The position numbers and the translations under genes are program-made. Below the pieces are notes generated by a model, which was given only the letters and a program-made list of their open reading frames with translations, ran no database searches and had not been told where the DNA came from. A stretch of 64,000 nucleotides of DNA from positions 496,001 through 560,000 of the forward strand of contig MKTY01000020.1 of the NCBI GenBank assembly GCA_001898485.1. The letters run 5' to 3'. Shown here one piece after another: positions 26,148 through 35,958 of the stretch. Positions within the stretch are counted from its first letter, which is position 1. Each line of letters opens with the position of its first letter. The stretch comes from Sphingobacteriales bacterium 46-32. GTDB lineage: Bacteria > Bacteroidota > Bacteroidia > Chitinophagales > Chitinophagaceae.

Positions 26148-26642
26148 CTATCGTGTAGCTAGCAGACTGGCTGACTCGTCATCTTCTCTATTAATTGCAA
26201 GGCTCTTTGTGTGGCATCAGACTCCCGGATTAATTCTTTACAAACACATTGCCGTAAATAGTTTCAACTACACGTTTTTACGAAAATCGCGCTTTCCGAA
26301 AGCTATTCCATATTGATTATTGTCCGGAGAAACAGTGCAATAAACCGGCGTTTTTATTTTCTACCTGAAAATTGTTTGTGTATGCCAGCTAATTATCCGA
26401 AAGCACAGGAAAAATATATCCTAACCTAATCGAAAACAATGAAACCATCGATGCCCCCAAAATACAGCACCCGGCAGCAAACTATTGCCGGGTTTACGAA
26501 CGAGAGAAGAATTCAAACCAATTCTGAAAAATCTGACCCGGACTGACGTCACCAAAAAAAGTGGTCACACGAGGGCCGGGAATACCGGTCGGAGTTGACA
26601 ATAATAAATCTTTCGCGTAATTTCAGACATCAATCTGACCGA
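26148..26642. other. Gap holding a leader repeat and a hairpin
   Basis: Contains the second leader repeat copy (26323-26378) and a hairpin ACCCGGCA / TGCCGGGT (26469-26493) nearly identical to the terminator at 23364-23393. A 35-codon plus-strand frame around the hairpin has no convincing coding character. No other gene is visible before the T9SS protein. Confidence 0.45.
26323..26378 (-). repeat. Leader repeat copy 2, without an intact gene
   Basis: Resembles 23570-23624. On the minus strand it is followed by an ATG that meets a TAG after one codon, so the downstream small gene seen at copy 1 is absent or destroyed here. Confidence 0.45.
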
Positions 26643-29600
26643 ATGAACCGCCTATGTTTATTCTTTATTTTCTGGCTGCCATCGCTGATTTCCGTTCAGC
26701 AGTTACATGCACAGTTTCCAGAAACGGTTTTTTATGATACAGTGAGTAAGGTTTCAGGTGAGGGACGGGTTTCTGGTGGCATTGTTGCTGACAACCATAT
26801 TTACCTTACGGGAGGATCCTTTTCCGATGAGTGGCCACTCCCTTCGGTGACCAAATTAGACACATCGGGAATGGTTATCTGGACGGCTATAGACCCGAGC
26901 TGGACTGGCCAACTCAGTGCGTCGTTTCCCATACACACCATCAAAGGCGAAAGTTATTTTCTTATAAAAGATAAATCCCGACTTTATACGACTGTAAGAA
27001 ATGAACGTTTATGGTGCATCTCGGATAGTGGCGGGGGTATTATCTGGGACATTCCTCTGCCAGAGGCTCTTCCCGTAAAATTAATTGACTACAGTGAAGA
27101 ACAATTGATTCTGCTAACCGGCCTTTCAGGTCTCAGATATTATCTGGTTAATAAAGCAACCGGCAAAATTGATTACAGTAAAACTCTGATCAATTCCGGG
27201 GCCTATGAGTTTCGATTCGGAATTCTGGTTGATAGCAATCGTAATGTCCTCATCGGATTAGGCGACACGGTTTATAAATACAGAGATCGTGAACTAAACG
27301 ACCTTTCATGGAAATCAGCACTCCCGTTTTCTTTTCCGACAACTGTACGATGTATCAGGGCCAATGGAAGTGAATACCTGATTGGTGGCAGCAACTACTT
27401 TCGTAGTATTGATTCGCTTAATGGTAATACACAATGGTACTCAGAAATTCCTGTTGGCTTTGTAGATGGCATACAAAGCGGAAGTACCGGAATACCACAA
27501 ACCATTCTCTTCAGAGACTCGCTGATATATGTCAGTTGGATACTGGAGCATGTCGGTGGCATAGATATGCGCAGATCTTTTGCTGTCAGTTGCATAAATC
27601 GCAACACCGGACATATAAGATACAATGTTTCATACGATTTCGTTGGTATACCACCCGACCCGGCTGTTCCCTCATCGCAGGAAGAGCTCGACTGGCCCAT
27701 AGACATGGCAATGGACAGTACCGGTAATTTGTATCTAACCGGATCCTATGATAGGAGTGCGGGCCCATCCAACCCAGGCAACTGGGGAATTATGAAAATA
27801 AGCGGTATTAATGGTGACAAGTTGTATGAAACCACTATTACAAGCGACCAGTTACACCGTAGCAATGTATCGCAAGGAGTATTTATTGGCTACCTAAATG
27901 GCAGAATGTACGCGAGTGGCAACCTTTCGAAAGTTGTGGAACCAGCACAAACAAGTCCCAGACTTGTAATATTTGATACAACTGATTTATATCAGCAGCG
28001 GTCGCTGAGTCTTATAGAGTACACAATACGTTATGCTTCATCGCTGGCAGGTATGGTTCCATTTGGGGAATCGAAAATGGCCCTTCTTAAAATGGTGGGC
28101 CGATCGGCTGTTGTGGAATTGAGAACAGGATACAACCAACTAAAATGGAGTAAATTCTTTTCAAGCCCGGGAAAATTTGTTGCTCCTCATCTCATACAGT
28201 CTATAAAAGACACGGCGATAGTGGTATCACTTGCACTGTATGACGAAGAAAAAAACACCCGTGTCATTATGGGTCAACCCGATTCAATTGTTTTTATTAA
28301 ACTGGATGTAACAGGCCGATTACTTTTGCGCCAACAGTTCCCATTCACTGAAGAGGAAGGTCTGATACCCATACAGGCCTATTCAGACTCATTTGGCAAA
28401 GCTAATTTTATATACAGAAGAAATGAATACAACCCAATTTTGCTAACTTATTTGCCGTACTACGTAGGTTATGAGCTGGGAGGCCTTGCCAGCCGCTTCG
28501 TATCACTCTCAGGTGATCCAATCCCCTATCAGGAACCTCCAATTCGTCGTACTATTTTAAATCATTACGACAAAGACACCATGGTGATGTTTCGATCACC
28601 CGAAGGCGTATACCCAAGCAGCCATTTTTGTTCAACCAGCCCAAACAACATACAGTACCCTGGTTTTTACACTAAACGTGTTCGTAACTTTAAGACAATT
28701 TTTTCGTCTTTAAAAACCGATTCACTAAGTCTGCTTGTTTTAGGCTCCGATTCAAGCGGCCAAAGACTGATTGCTAAATATGATTTCCGCAAAGAAATGC
28801 CGTTAATCTGGAATCAACCCGGATCTGCTGGCAAAATACTTGCAGCAGATCAGGGCCCTCATTTCATCTATACGATGGGACTCAATGATGAACATAACGC
28901 GATTGAAATCAGTAAACGCCAAATTTCAACTGGCATGTCCGAATGGGAAGTCACCCATGACGCCAACCCGAAAACTCATATCGAAACTATTGATTACAGG
29001 TATGATCCTGTCAACCGTCTCTTCAGCTATGCCGGCATCCTCATAGATTCAAGTCTTACCCCTGTCAATGAAGGCTATTTTTATCGCACTCTGGACTCAA
29101 CAGGTCAGATACAAACCTACTTGACACAGCCTGGTGAACTTCCTCGGTATACAAAAATTAAAGTAGTGCAAACACTTCCTAATGGTACTCATTTCTACGG
29201 AGGACAATTGAACAAATATGAAACAGGCATTACTGGTTTTTACAACAGTATTTGCTTTTTAGGATCTCCTGCAGCAGAGCCATCCCTTGCCATTACAGGC
29301 AATACGACAGTGAGCCCCGGCGCCAGCAGCACTATTAATAGTATTATTTCCAATAACGGCAGCGACAACGAATATCAATGGCAAGACAGTATTCCTGCCA
29401 TTGGCTGGAAAAATATTGCCGGGGCAACCGCTGCTTCACTCACGTATGCGCCTCAGCATAATGGAGACAAACTACGCTGTCTGTTAAACAGCAATATTGG
29501 ATGCACAGGCGAACATGTTGCCCGGAGCAACACACTCGTTTTTAGCATTAACCTACCTACCGCTACTTCCGACCCCGCCTATTTATCTGGCATAAAGATG

Positions 29601-29825
29601 TTTCCTAATCCAGTAACAGATATGCTCTATATTGACAGTCTGCAGCTCTCCGACCAATGGCAAACCCTTGAGATACTGGGCGCAGATGGTCATCTTGTAA
29701 TGGGGCCACTATTTATAAAAAACAAACAACAACTGAGAATTGCAACTTATGGATGGAACAGAGGCCTGTATTTTATAATACTAAGAGGAAAGAAAAGAAA
29801 TGTCTATAGCCGCGTAATCCGTTAG
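26643..29825 (+). CDS. Large secreted protein with T9SS type A sorting domain
   Basis: A 1,060-residue protein from ATG 26643. A signal peptide (MNRLCLFFIFWLPSLISVQQ, cleaved near LHA-Q) precedes about 800 residues of beta-propeller-like repeats with recurring [NG]-x-[IV]Y-[LV]-[ST]-G blocks (IYLTGGSF, LYLTGSYD, MYASGNLS). Next is an Ig-like segment (EYQWQDSIPAIGWKNIAG), and the C-terminal Por tail carries KMFPNPVTDMLYID and ends GLYFIILRGKKRNVYSRVIR. The tail directs export through the type IX system. It is likely anchored or released at the surface; ligand unknown. Confidence 0.88.
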   Translation: MNRLCLFFIFWLPSLISVQQLHAQFPETVFYDTVSKVSGEGRVSGGIVADNHIYLTGGSFSDEWPLPSVTKLDTSGMVIWTAIDPSWTGQLSASFPIHTIKGESYFLIKDKSRLYTTVRNERLWCISDSGGGIIWDIPLPEALPVKLIDYSEEQLILLTGLSGLRYYLVNKATGKIDYSKTLINSGAYEFRFGILVDSNRNVLIGLGDTVYKYRDRELNDLSWKSALPFSFPTTVRCIRANGSEYLIGGSNYFRSIDSLNGNTQWYSEIPVGFVDGIQSGSTGIPQTILFRDSLIYVSWILEHVGGIDMRRSFAVSCINRNTGHIRYNVSYDFVGIPPDPAVPSSQEELDWPIDMAMDSTGNLYLTGSYDRSAGPSNPGNWGIMKISGINGDKLYETTITSDQLHRSNVSQGVFIGYLNGRMYASGNLSKVVEPAQTSPRLVIFDTTDLYQQRSLSLIEYTIRYASSLAGMVPFGESKMALLKMVGRSAVVELRTGYNQLKWSKFFSSPGKFVAPHLIQSIKDTAIVVSLALYDEEKNTRVIMGQPDSIVFIKLDVTGRLLLRQQFPFTEEEGLIPIQAYSDSFGKANFIYRRNEYNPILLTYLPYYVGYELGGLASRFVSLSGDPIPYQEPPIRRTILNHYDKDTMVMFRSPEGVYPSSHFCSTSPNNIQYPGFYTKRVRNFKTIFSSLKTDSLSLLVLGSDSSGQRLIAKYDFRKEMPLIWNQPGSAGKILAADQGPHFIYTMGLNDEHNAIEISKRQISTGMSEWEVTHDANPKTHIETIDYRYDPVNRLFSYAGILIDSSLTPVNEGYFYRTLDSTGQIQTYLTQPGELPRYTKIKVVQTLPNGTHFYGGQLNKYETGITGFYNSICFLGSPAAEPSLAITGNTTVSPGASSTINSIISNNGSDNEYQWQDSIPAIGWKNIAGATAASLTYAPQHNGDKLRCLLNSNIGCTGEHVARSNTLVFSINLPTATSDPAYLSGIKMFPNPVTDMLYIDSLQLSDQWQTLEILGADGHLVMGPLFIKNKQQLRIATYGWNRGLYFIILRGKKRNVYSRVIR

Positions 29826-30291
29826 TCACTTTTCAATGGAATACTTCACCTGAGGACTACCAGTAACTGGTACGTCCGGCACGGCATCTCAACGAAACAT
29901 CTATTGGGTATGATTTTATAGACACCGCTGTTGAAGTATTGAGACTCCCGCCACTTGCCCATTAAGGCATGTCCGCAATATTCGCCTGACTCATCTGCCA
30001 ACAGGCTTTTATTTTCCCGGTATCCCATATTCAACCTCCAACCCTTCCGAATGCTGAACCGAAAAGTTTTTTAGCGTAATCCTTCGCATTCCGGGCATCA
30101 ATACCCGTTACTTTCCTTTATACCACCGGCCGAGTGGCTCTTGAGCCTCCCCCGACCATTTCCTGTGTGAGACTGGTACTAAAATGACCGCTTTACTATA
30201 AAACCAGTACGCTGCTTGGAATGAAAATGCTCAACTGCTGGCAAACTTTGCTTCTTCAAAAGCTGTATCTTACTGCAGCAATGCAGCGCCC
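29826..30291. other. Gap with no recognised gene
   Basis: 466 bases between two plus-strand genes. CCAGT-A-ACTGG (about 29862-29872) is a short palindrome. No terminator or exact TAnnTTTG promoter was found. Small frames on both strands look noncoding. Confidence 0.4.
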
Positions 30292-31131
30292 ATGTTATTA
30301 AATCATATACCCCCCAGTGCTTCGCTTTCTGCCTGGGTACGCTGCTACCGCATCATCGAATTTAAATTTGATTACCGGCTCTCTATCCCGCCAAAGATGT
30401 ATTCTCCGCGGCCGGAGCATTGCCTGCAATTTTATCCGAGAGATACAGAGCAGGTCAGCTATAGCAATGCAGCACAAAACATCTCTGGTAAAAGAGTAAC
30501 TCTTTCGGGACAGCATACCAAACTGCAACACCGCAGTATTGGTCATGATTTTCTGAGTGTGCAGGTGGTGTTTCAGCCTGCAGGCCTTTATAAACTCACC
30601 GGCCTTCCGGCAGCTACACTCACCAATATCTATACTGCTGCAGAAGACCTCCTGGGTAGCGGTGTCCATTTCGTCAACGAAGCCTTATCCGAAGCCGGTT
30701 CTTATCCGGAAATGATCGGCATCATAGAGCGTTTTCTGCATACACTGATCAGCAAATATGAACGGACAAAAAACAGCAACCCGGCCATTGACAATTGTGC
30801 CCAACGAATGCTGCAGACCGAAGAACGGTTTAGTCTCGATGGCTTCCTGCAGGAGGCCTGTCTTTCGCATCGTCAGTTTGACCGTCTATTTGCCGAACGC
30901 ATAGGCATACCGCCCAAGCAGTTTCTGCAACTCATTCGTTTCGATAAGACCTACCGGCTTAAAAATCGCCGGCCTGGCCTGGACTGGTTGTCGGTGGCGG
31001 TACAAAGCGGTTATCACGACTATCAGCATCTTTCGAAAGAATACAAAACCTTTACGGGTTATACACCCACTCAGTTTTTTCTGCTCGACCAATCGGCACC
31101 CGAAAGAAGTTTTGGCGAAGCTGAAATATAA
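30292..31131 (+). CDS. AraC family transcriptional regulator
   Basis: A 279-residue regulator. The N-terminal beta-rich sensory region resembles the DUF6597 type (PRPEHCLQFYPRDTE, LSVQVVFQPAGLYKLTGLP). The C-terminal double helix-turn-helix contains FSLDGFLQEACLSHRQFDRL, then GIPPKQFLQLIRFDK, and WLSVAVQSGYHDYQHLSKEY followed by the AraC hallmark FTGYTPTQFF. The cupin gene 67 bases downstream on the same strand is its likely target or partner. Confidence 0.9.
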   Translation: MLLNHIPPSASLSAWVRCYRIIEFKFDYRLSIPPKMYSPRPEHCLQFYPRDTEQVSYSNAAQNISGKRVTLSGQHTKLQHRSIGHDFLSVQVVFQPAGLYKLTGLPAATLTNIYTAAEDLLGSGVHFVNEALSEAGSYPEMIGIIERFLHTLISKYERTKNSNPAIDNCAQRMLQTEERFSLDGFLQEACLSHRQFDRLFAERIGIPPKQFLQLIRFDKTYRLKNRRPGLDWLSVAVQSGYHDYQHLSKEYKTFTGYTPTQFFLLDQSAPERSFGEAEI

Positions 31132-31198
31132 AATGACCAGTTTTTACCACTAATCAACCTATCGGCTGCCGGATGTTTGGGTATAAAACAACTATACC

Positions 31199-31747
31199 AT
31201 GCATCGTAAAAAATTTATGGCGACAGCCTTTTCATTCATCCCCGCACTGGCCTTTGCCCGTATGGCTCAAACAGGAGAAGAAACCCATGAGCCCTTTATT
31301 GTTCGCGCCGGCGAAGCGCGTTATGGCAAACCCCTTTTTTACAAGGGCAAACATCCCAACAATGTGGTGATCGCCAAAACCGATACCGGTGGCGCGTTCA
31401 GCGTATTTTCCTATACAGGACTCGATAAGATTGGTCCATCTACTCATCTGCATGAAGAGCAGGATGAAATATTCTGGGTCACCGAAGGCTCTTATCGTTT
31501 TATGGTGGGTGGGCAATTGCATGAACTTGCTGCAGGTGATACCATCTTTTTACCCCGCAAAGTTGCTCATAGCTGGATACAGCTCACTGACCGCGGCAGC
31601 CTGCTCTATGCGGTACATCCTGCCGGCTCTATGGAAGAATTTTTTATTGAGATGAGCGAACGTACCACTCCGCCTACCGAAGACGATGCAAAAGCCATTC
31701 ACCGGCGGCACGGTATGCAACTGATTGGGCCGGGATTGAAGTTGTGA
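31199..31747 (+). CDS. Cupin domain protein, exported
   Basis: A 182-residue protein. An N-terminal segment (MHRKKFMATAFSFIPALAFA) looks like a signal or Tat-like leader. One cupin barrel follows, with motif 1 THLHEEQDEIFWVTEG and motif 2 GDTIFLPRKVAHSW, preserving the metal-binding His/His/Glu/His set. Such proteins are dioxygenases, isomerases or sugar sensors; the substrate cannot be told. It follows the AraC gene. Confidence 0.82.
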   Translation: MHRKKFMATAFSFIPALAFARMAQTGEETHEPFIVRAGEARYGKPLFYKGKHPNNVVIAKTDTGGAFSVFSYTGLDKIGPSTHLHEEQDEIFWVTEGSYRFMVGGQLHELAAGDTIFLPRKVAHSWIQLTDRGSLLYAVHPAGSMEEFFIEMSERTTPPTEDDAKAIHRRHGMQLIGPGLKL

Positions 31748-31852
31748 GAGTCAGCCCGGAAATCAATTTTATCGTTATCAAATATTTACAAAGTTGCTTT
31801 TTATAAAAAGCATTTTTACAATAAAATGATTTATCTATTAATCATTATTTTG

Positions 31853-31860
31853 TATTTTTG
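31853..31860 (+). promoter_or_regulatory. -7 box of the DUF4143 ATPase gene
   Basis: TATTTTTG fits TAnnTTTG and lies 20 bases before the ATG at 31881. A clear -33 element was not seen. Confidence 0.5.
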
Positions 31861-31880
31861 ATACATATAAAAAGCAATTA

Positions 31881-33071
31881 ATGGACCGTTTATTTGAAAA
31901 ATCATTTAAAAAGCTGGATCGGATCCCTACCGATTTTAGCCGCTACCTGCTCGATCAGGTTGATTTTTCAAGCCGGTTGACAGGAATAAAAGGAGCACGC
32001 GGAGCGGGCAAAACGACTTTATTGCTACAGCATGCGCATCGCGAACTGCCGCTGGATCATCAAACATTGTATGTGAGCCTCGATGATCTCTGGTTTACGG
32101 AAAATAAACTGGCCGACCTGGCTGACACTTTTGTAAAGAGAGGCGGTCGATATCTTTTGCTTGATGAAGTGCACCGTTATACCGGCTGGTCGCAGGAGTT
32201 GAAAAATATTTACGATGACCTGCCCGAGCTTTCAGTAGTCTTTACCGGATCATCGATGCTGCATCTCGATAAAGCCCGCGCCGACCTGAGTCGTCGTGCT
32301 ATTATGTATGAATTACGCGGTCTCTCATTTCGCGAGTACCTGCGGCTGATGACCAATGCGCCTATCCAAAAAATAGAATGGGAAACCCTGCTTCGGGATC
32401 ATGTTTCTATAGCACGAAGCATTGTACAAACGCTGAAACCGCTGGAGCATTTCGGCAACTATCTGAAGCACGGTTACTACCCTTACTTCCTTGAAAATAT
32501 AGATTTGTATCCCCAGAAACTGGAAGAAACAATTTCGCTTGCACTCACTACCGACCTGCCCCCTTTGCATGATCTCACCCCGGCCAGCATTGAAAAAATC
32601 CGTCAGCTCTTATACATCATTGCCGGGTCGGCTCCCTTTAAACCCAATATTTCCAAACTAAGTGAGCGTACCGGAGTATCCAGAAACACATTAATTCATT
32701 TTTTACATCACCTCACCGACCTGAGGATTATCAACAGCCTTTACCATGCCAGCACGGGTATAGGCGCATTGCAAAAGCCCGAAAAAATATTCCTGCACCA
32801 CCCCAATCTTCAATACGCTTTGTCGAGCGTAGGAGCAGAAAAGGGCAGCATCAGAGAAAGCTTTTTCATCAATCAGGTAGAAGCGCTGAAAACTGTCACG
32901 TACACAGCAACAGGTGATTTTGCCGTAGCTGACGATATATTTGAAGTAGGTGGCAAAAACAAGCAACAAAGTCAGCAAAAAAACAATAAACGATTCTTTG
33001 TGGCTGCAGACGATATCGAAATAGGCCACGAGCATAAGATACCCTTATGGATGTTTGGGTTGCTGTACTGA
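31881..33071 (+). CDS. ATP-binding protein, AAA_14/DUF4143 type
   Basis: A 396-residue protein. The P-loop is GARGAGKTT (near residue 38), Walker B is YLLLDEVHRYTGW, and sensor 1 is VVFTGSSMLHLDKA. A winged-helix-like part follows (ISKLSERTGVSRNTLIHFLHHL). The C-terminal DUF4143 region (ESFFINQVEAL ... DFAVADDIFEVGGK) resembles a PD-(D/E)xK-like nuclease fold whose function is unproven. These standalone ATPases are widespread in bacteria and archaea with unknown roles. The 64-base AT-rich stretch upstream carries its own promoter. Confidence 0.85.
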   Translation: MDRLFEKSFKKLDRIPTDFSRYLLDQVDFSSRLTGIKGARGAGKTTLLLQHAHRELPLDHQTLYVSLDDLWFTENKLADLADTFVKRGGRYLLLDEVHRYTGWSQELKNIYDDLPELSVVFTGSSMLHLDKARADLSRRAIMYELRGLSFREYLRLMTNAPIQKIEWETLLRDHVSIARSIVQTLKPLEHFGNYLKHGYYPYFLENIDLYPQKLEETISLALTTDLPPLHDLTPASIEKIRQLLYIIAGSAPFKPNISKLSERTGVSRNTLIHFLHHLTDLRIINSLYHASTGIGALQKPEKIFLHHPNLQYALSSVGAEKGSIRESFFINQVEALKTVTYTATGDFAVADDIFEVGGKNKQQSQQKNNKRFFVAADDIEIGHEHKIPLWMFGLLY

Positions 33072-33080
33072 AGCTGGTGA

Positions 33081-34151
33081 CTACTCTATTTCAGAAAAGC
33101 TGATTGATTTTGTCTGTCCATTGAGCATATAAAGCGTTTTATCATCAGACGAAACGGCAAAATCAATAATATCATTCTTCAGGTTTATTTGTTTTATGGG
33201 GTTGCCTTCCCAGTCATACACCAGTATTTTATTGCCAAAAAACTGGTGAGCCGACCTGAAGTATCGTCCGGAAAACAATAAATAGAAAAACCGGTCCGTC
33301 ACATGCCCCTTCAGAAAACCGTAGCGGGTTCCTTCATCGGGTCTAGCCCCTCTTTCGCCTGAATTATCTCTGAAAGACGCCAGCTGAGGTGCAAAACCTG
33401 TCGGGCCATGTCCTCGTTTATACTTTCCATCTGCCAGACTCAACAACTCAAACTGATCGCTATACCTGCCTGCCAGCAAGACCTTTTGCTTATCTGGTTT
33501 CAGTAGCATAAAACTTTCGTACGACATCTTATTGAACCTTGATGAGCCTATCGCGCTATCCTTTGCATAAGGCAAGAGTACTTTTGGGGCGCTGATGTTG
33601 GCAAAATTGATATAAACCAGTTTTTCATCTGTATCATAATTGCCGCTCAGCAATGCTTCCTGCCGGTTTAAAAGAAGGGCGTCATAATAAAAGACCTGTG
33701 GTGTGATGCGGTACTCCGAATAATACTCCACTCCTGCATTACGTTCCAATACCGTATTCAGGCCGGCTGCTATAAATCCGTTTTTTGCTACGTCGAAAAC
33801 CCATACAAGGCTATCGGTAATACCGAAAGACATAAAGGCAAGCGTACCCCCCTTTTTCGAACTTGCCGGGAAAAGATCGTTAACTGCTTTTTTTTGCTTT
33901 ATATCAAAAACACGTACATGACACGGATTGCTGTTTAAATTGTTTACTACTAACAGCAGCGAATCACGGTACAGGGTCATCAATTGCGGTGTGGGCAATT
34001 CTGTTGAGACCAGCCTGGTTTCTGACTGAACCGAAACAGATGGGAACTTTTCGGAATCCTTTATGCCTTTCACGTTCCTGCCGGCCGGAGAACAGGCATA
34101 TACACCTGCTGAAATGCTGAGGAGATATAAAAGTCTTGAAATTTTATACAT
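33081..34151 (-). CDS. BF3164-like beta-propeller lipoprotein
   Basis: A 356-residue protein. An N-terminal signal with a Cys at about residue 20 (ISAGVYAC-SP) suggests lipid attachment. The rest is beta-rich and propeller-like, with repeated strand blocks (RVFDIKQKK, GYLLF-like turns, NKILVYDWEGNPIKQINL, SSDDKTLYMLNG). This resembles the BF3164/TolB-like six-bladed propeller family of Bacteroidota, whose role is unknown. It converges with the ATPase gene, leaving 9 bases between them. Confidence 0.65.
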   Translation of the reverse strand: MYKISRLLYLLSISAGVYACSPAGRNVKGIKDSEKFPSVSVQSETRLVSTELPTPQLMTLYRDSLLLVVNNLNSNPCHVRVFDIKQKKAVNDLFPASSKKGGTLAFMSFGITDSLVWVFDVAKNGFIAAGLNTVLERNAGVEYYSEYRITPQVFYYDALLLNRQEALLSGNYDTDEKLVYINFANISAPKVLLPYAKDSAIGSSRFNKMSYESFMLLKPDKQKVLLAGRYSDQFELLSLADGKYKRGHGPTGFAPQLASFRDNSGERGARPDEGTRYGFLKGHVTDRFFYLLFSGRYFRSAHQFFGNKILVYDWEGNPIKQINLKNDIIDFAVSSDDKTLYMLNGQTKSISFSEIE

Positions 34152-34332
34152 GGCTATTTTTACAAAAGGAAATGTATTAAGTATGCATCAGGTCTGTGGG
34201 CGCCTATTGATTAAATATACAAAACTCTGCCCGGCCTGCATTTAACCCGGTATTACTAAAATATATTGAATTAAGAAACATCCACTCTCCCGATAGTTCC
34301 TTGCCTTTATGAAAATTTAATGGCACAGTCTA

Positions 34333-35847
34333 TCAGTTTCCCAAAATCCGTCTCAACGCTTCTTCGCTTTCCGCATTCTGAGGATTAAGTTCCAGGGCTT
34401 TCCTGTACATGCTGATGGCCTCCTGCCTGTACCCATTTTTGAACAACGCCTCGCCATAACTATCGTATACATTATAGCTGGACGGAAAAAGCAGGGTATT
34501 TATCTTAAAGACTTCCAGAGCAAGTAACTGGTGATTTTCAAAACTGGCTTCATACAGCAATTGATAGGCCAGCAGATTCATTTGCGCTTCATCCATGTAA
34601 TAATGTGCTGAGTCTGCCCTCAACTGAAACAACCGGCAGAAGGCCGCATCCACGCCTCTTTTTACCAGGTCTGAACCATAGTCCTGTGTCAGCGATTTTT
34701 TACGGGAAACCACTGGCTGATGATCAAGTATCCGCAGCGCGTTGACGCCGTTCTGGTACATACCCTCGCTGAAAGCATTATCCAGCACAATTACGACCTG
34801 TTTTTGTGTGATATTTCTTAGAAAAATAGCCACTGCACCGGGAACACCGCCCCCATGCCACACAATTTTTCCAGCCGAAGTATCTGTAAAAATGAACCAG
34901 CCCAACCCGTACGATGCCTTACCGACGCCAATATCTGCCTTCACATTTTCACCATTGTTTAACCTGGTTGGTGTAAACGCTTCTTCCAGTGTAGCAGCCT
35001 TGAGGAGTTTGCCGGCATAAAGAGCCTGGTCAAAATTCAACATATCCCCTGCGCTTGTAATGATGTTGCCCTGGCCAACAAATCCACTAAGGTTATAGAG
35101 CCTCCAGCGAACTTTTCGGATACCGCTCACCTCCTGTGGTTCGGATGCAAATAGTGCAGGATACTGGTAATTACTCACCCTGTTTTTGTCTGCCAGCTGC
35201 ATTGTATCGGTAAGAAAGTAAGTGTTCAGCATTTTTGCCGGCCCGAAAATTTCTTTTTTCACATAGTCCTGAAAGCGCATTCGTGAAATTTTTTCTACCA
35301 GCAGTGCCAGCAGGGAAAAATTGGTATTGGAATACTGCCATTTTTCACCCGGCTGAAAGTACAGTGGCTTCTCCCAAAGATTTAATGAAGGGAGAATATC
35401 TGTGTTGAAGAATACTTTATCGGGGGTTTCATCTACCAGTTTACCATAGAGCTCATAATCCGGCAGGCCGGAGGTATGCGACAGCAGGTGCCTGACGGTG
35501 ATGTTGGGGTACCGGAAAGCAGGCAGATATTTTACGAGTGGGTCATCAAGCCGAAGCCTTCCTTTTTCCTTCAACTGCAGGACAGCGATCGAGGTAAAGA
35601 TTTTTGATACGGAGCCGATTGAAAAACGGGAATCTGCTGCATTGGGCCTTTTGGCCGGAAAATCGGCATACCCAAAAGACTGACTATATACAATATGCCC
35701 CTTTTCTGCTGCCAGCACATTTCCATTTATCTGACCATGCCGGTACAGAGACTGAAACAAACTGTCGAGCCGGCCAGCCGCATCACTCTGCGCTGTCGCT
35801 TTAACACTTAGAACCACCCAAAAAAGGAGAAAAAGTATACCTTTCAT
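34333..35847 (-). CDS. Serine hydrolase (class C beta-lactamase family) with TPR-like tail
   Basis: A 504-residue exported protein from ATG 35847 (signal MKGILFLLFWVVLSVKATA). The active-site set is Ser79-Val-Ser-Lys82 (SxxK), Tyr in KWQYSNTNF (YxN) and HGGG in the KTG position. After the hydrolase domain, residues 400-504 carry a TPR-like end (YDSYGEALFKNGYRQEAISM, YRKALELNPQNAESEEAL). The family includes D-aminopeptidases, esterases and beta-lactamase relatives. It is transcribed away from a membrane winged-helix regulator across a 111-base region with phased repeats. Confidence 0.88.
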   Translation of the reverse strand: MKGILFLLFWVVLSVKATAQSDAAGRLDSLFQSLYRHGQINGNVLAAEKGHIVYSQSFGYADFPAKRPNAADSRFSIGSVSKIFTSIAVLQLKEKGRLRLDDPLVKYLPAFRYPNITVRHLLSHTSGLPDYELYGKLVDETPDKVFFNTDILPSLNLWEKPLYFQPGEKWQYSNTNFSLLALLVEKISRMRFQDYVKKEIFGPAKMLNTYFLTDTMQLADKNRVSNYQYPALFASEPQEVSGIRKVRWRLYNLSGFVGQGNIITSAGDMLNFDQALYAGKLLKAATLEEAFTPTRLNNGENVKADIGVGKASYGLGWFIFTDTSAGKIVWHGGGVPGAVAIFLRNITQKQVVIVLDNAFSEGMYQNGVNALRILDHQPVVSRKKSLTQDYGSDLVKRGVDAAFCRLFQLRADSAHYYMDEAQMNLLAYQLLYEASFENHQLLALEVFKINTLLFPSSYNVYDSYGEALFKNGYRQEAISMYRKALELNPQNAESEEALRRILGN

Positions 35848-35901
35848 ACGTATTATTATTTGAAACAAACATAGAGCGGTCCGGTCCGCTTTCCGCTGAA
35901 G

Positions 35902-35933
35902 AAAGCTTTAGAAAAGCTGAATAAAGCTTTAGA
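35902..35933. promoter_or_regulatory. Phased direct repeat, likely winged-helix regulator site
   Basis: AAAGCTTTAGA occurs at 35902-35912 and 35923-35933, exactly 21 bases apart, two helical turns. It lies between the divergent serine hydrolase and OmpR-like genes. OmpR/PhoB-type winged helices usually bind such direct repeats. Confidence 0.6.
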
Positions 35934-35958
35934 TTAGTGCATAAAGCCCATCAGAAAC

